A stretch of 31,919 nucleotides of DNA from a virus. The notes under the pieces were generated by a model, which saw only the letters and a list, made by a program, of their open reading frames with translations, made no database searches and had not been told where the DNA came from. The translations under genes and the position numbers were made by a program. Shown here piece after piece: positions 31,427 to 31,919 of the stretch; the first letter of the stretch is position 1, and each line of letters opens with the position of its first letter. The stretch spans positions 1 to 31,919 of the IMG/VR virus record IMGVR_UViG_3300025300_000055. One strand, written 5' to 3'.

Positions 31427-31750
31427 TTGAAGGAATCCGAGATTCAGACGGCTATCGAGAAGGTGCTACGCATCTATGAACGGTCTGGGTCGTGTATGTA
31501 CATCAAGAATAACAGCGGAGCCTATAAGACTGATCATGGTGCCTTCGTCCGCTACGGCAAACCTGGGTCGTCGGATTTCCTTCTGTTTCTCAAAGGTGGG
31601 GATAACGTGTTCTTGGAAGTGAAAACACCAAAGGGTCGCCAAACTGATCGACAGAAGGAGTTCCAACAACGAGTCGAGCGGTTAGGTCACCGCTATCAAA
31701 TCGTGACATCAGCCCGCGAGGTGTGGATGATTCTGGAAAATGAAGGCTAA
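31427..31750 (+). CDS. VRR-NUC domain nuclease
   Basis: This 107-residue PD-(D/E)xK-type nuclease of the small phage VRR-NUC group has the active-site pattern GKPGSSDFLLF (Asp50), then FLEVKTPKG (Glu64, Lys66) and QTDRQKEFQQRV, with an N-terminal Glu-containing helix (EIQTAIEKVL). Such enzymes cut branched or flap DNA and are often encoded beside phage replication genes; Holliday-junction activity is likely but unproven. The start must be TTG 31427, because the stop at 31421-31423 precedes it in frame and no ATG is available before the conserved region. It overlaps the next gene by 11 bases. Confidence 0.85.
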   Translation: MKESEIQTAIEKVLRIYERSGSCMYIKNNSGAYKTDHGAFVRYGKPGSSDFLLFLKGGDNVFLEVKTPKGRQTDRQKEFQQRVERLGHRYQIVTSAREVWMILENEG

Positions 31751-31919
31751 GAAGGGGTTCAGCGGATTGTACAGGGACGGTCCCGAATGGTCCGGCGGAT
31801 TCATTAAAAGGGTTGAGATGGCTAAGAAGGAAAAGAAATCTAATAAGATGCGCCGAAAATGGGCTGACAGCTCGTTTATCTGGATCTGGGCTGGGTTACT
31901 GATGGTGATATTATCGGCC
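31740..31919 (+). CDS. 5' end of a small membrane protein (partial)
   Basis: From ATG 31740, inside the end of the nuclease gene, 60 codons remain open to the window edge. The N-terminus is basic (KAKKGFSG, then AKKEKKSNKMRRKWA), and the visible end is hydrophobic (FIWIWAGLLMVILSA), the start of a membrane helix. An alternative start is an internal ATG (residue 27). Function is unknown; a lysis or inner-membrane role is possible. Confidence 0.5.
   Translation, partial: MKAKKGFSGLYRDGPEWSGGFIKRVEMAKKEKKSNKMRRKWADSSFIWIWAGLLMVILSA

Noticed and set aside
1-31919. tRNA genes, CRISPR arrays, insertion sequences, integrase and att sites
   Set aside because: I saw no cloverleaf-like sequence, spaced direct-repeat array, transposase motif or tyrosine/serine recombinase. 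The 78-bp repeats are coding and unspaced, so they are not a CRISPR array.

Overview
This 31.9 kb window is the genome, or most of it, of a tailed bacteriophage with a short tail. Every convincing gene lies on the + strand. The virion block follows the classical P22-like podovirus order: terminase small and large subunits, portal, scaffold, coat, head-to-tail adaptor, tail tip proteins, then three successive DNA-ejection-type proteins. The sequence gives no firm host. Canonical sigma70-type promoters and AGGAG ribosome sites show only that it is a bacterium with standard signals. No integrase, tRNA gene, CRISPR array or insertion sequence was seen.

Region by region: 1-2514 holds the end of one structural gene, a tail fibre with LamG-like and carbohydrate-binding-like domains, a small HeH-domain protein and a small basic protein. 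2517-8572 holds DNA packaging and the capsid (TerS, TerL, portal, scaffold, coat). 8628-14878 holds the tail machine: an adaptor with a beta-rich insertion, a protein built from 26-residue repeats, two paralogous beta proteins, and a 714-residue nozzle-like protein. 14878-21159 holds the ejection proteins, ending in a 1455-residue polyvalent protein. Nested in the middle of that protein are two ADP-ribosyltransferase-like domains, a GNAT acetyltransferase and a ParB/sulfiredoxin-like domain joined by Thr-Pro linkers. 21159-22843 holds four small membrane proteins (lysis-like, but with no visible endolysin) and a 55-codon relic that is the second half of a response-regulator receiver domain.

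At 22927-23056 a terminator for the late genes overlaps a strong promoter for the early genes. 23056-26225 carries small early genes with strong ribosome sites, among them a Cro-like regulator between two promoters that overlap inverted repeats. It also includes a 450-base stretch with little coding evidence but with minus-strand terminators and a perfect 14-bp palindrome. 26222-29394 encodes a DNA methyltransferase overlapping a primase-polymerase/DUF3987 protein. It is followed by an AT-rich region with convergent TTTCACA-type iterons that looks like a replication origin or major operator. 29662-31919 encodes two HTH proteins, an SSB-like small protein, a VRR-NUC nuclease and the start of a membrane protein.

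The genes read as a lytic-style programme: early regulation and replication, methylation of the phage's own DNA, packaging, then ejection of a protein that probably carries enzymes into the host with the DNA. The most unusual items are the multi-effector ejection protein, the half receiver domain, the iteron region, the 26-residue repeat protein and the non-coding segment at 25035-25412.
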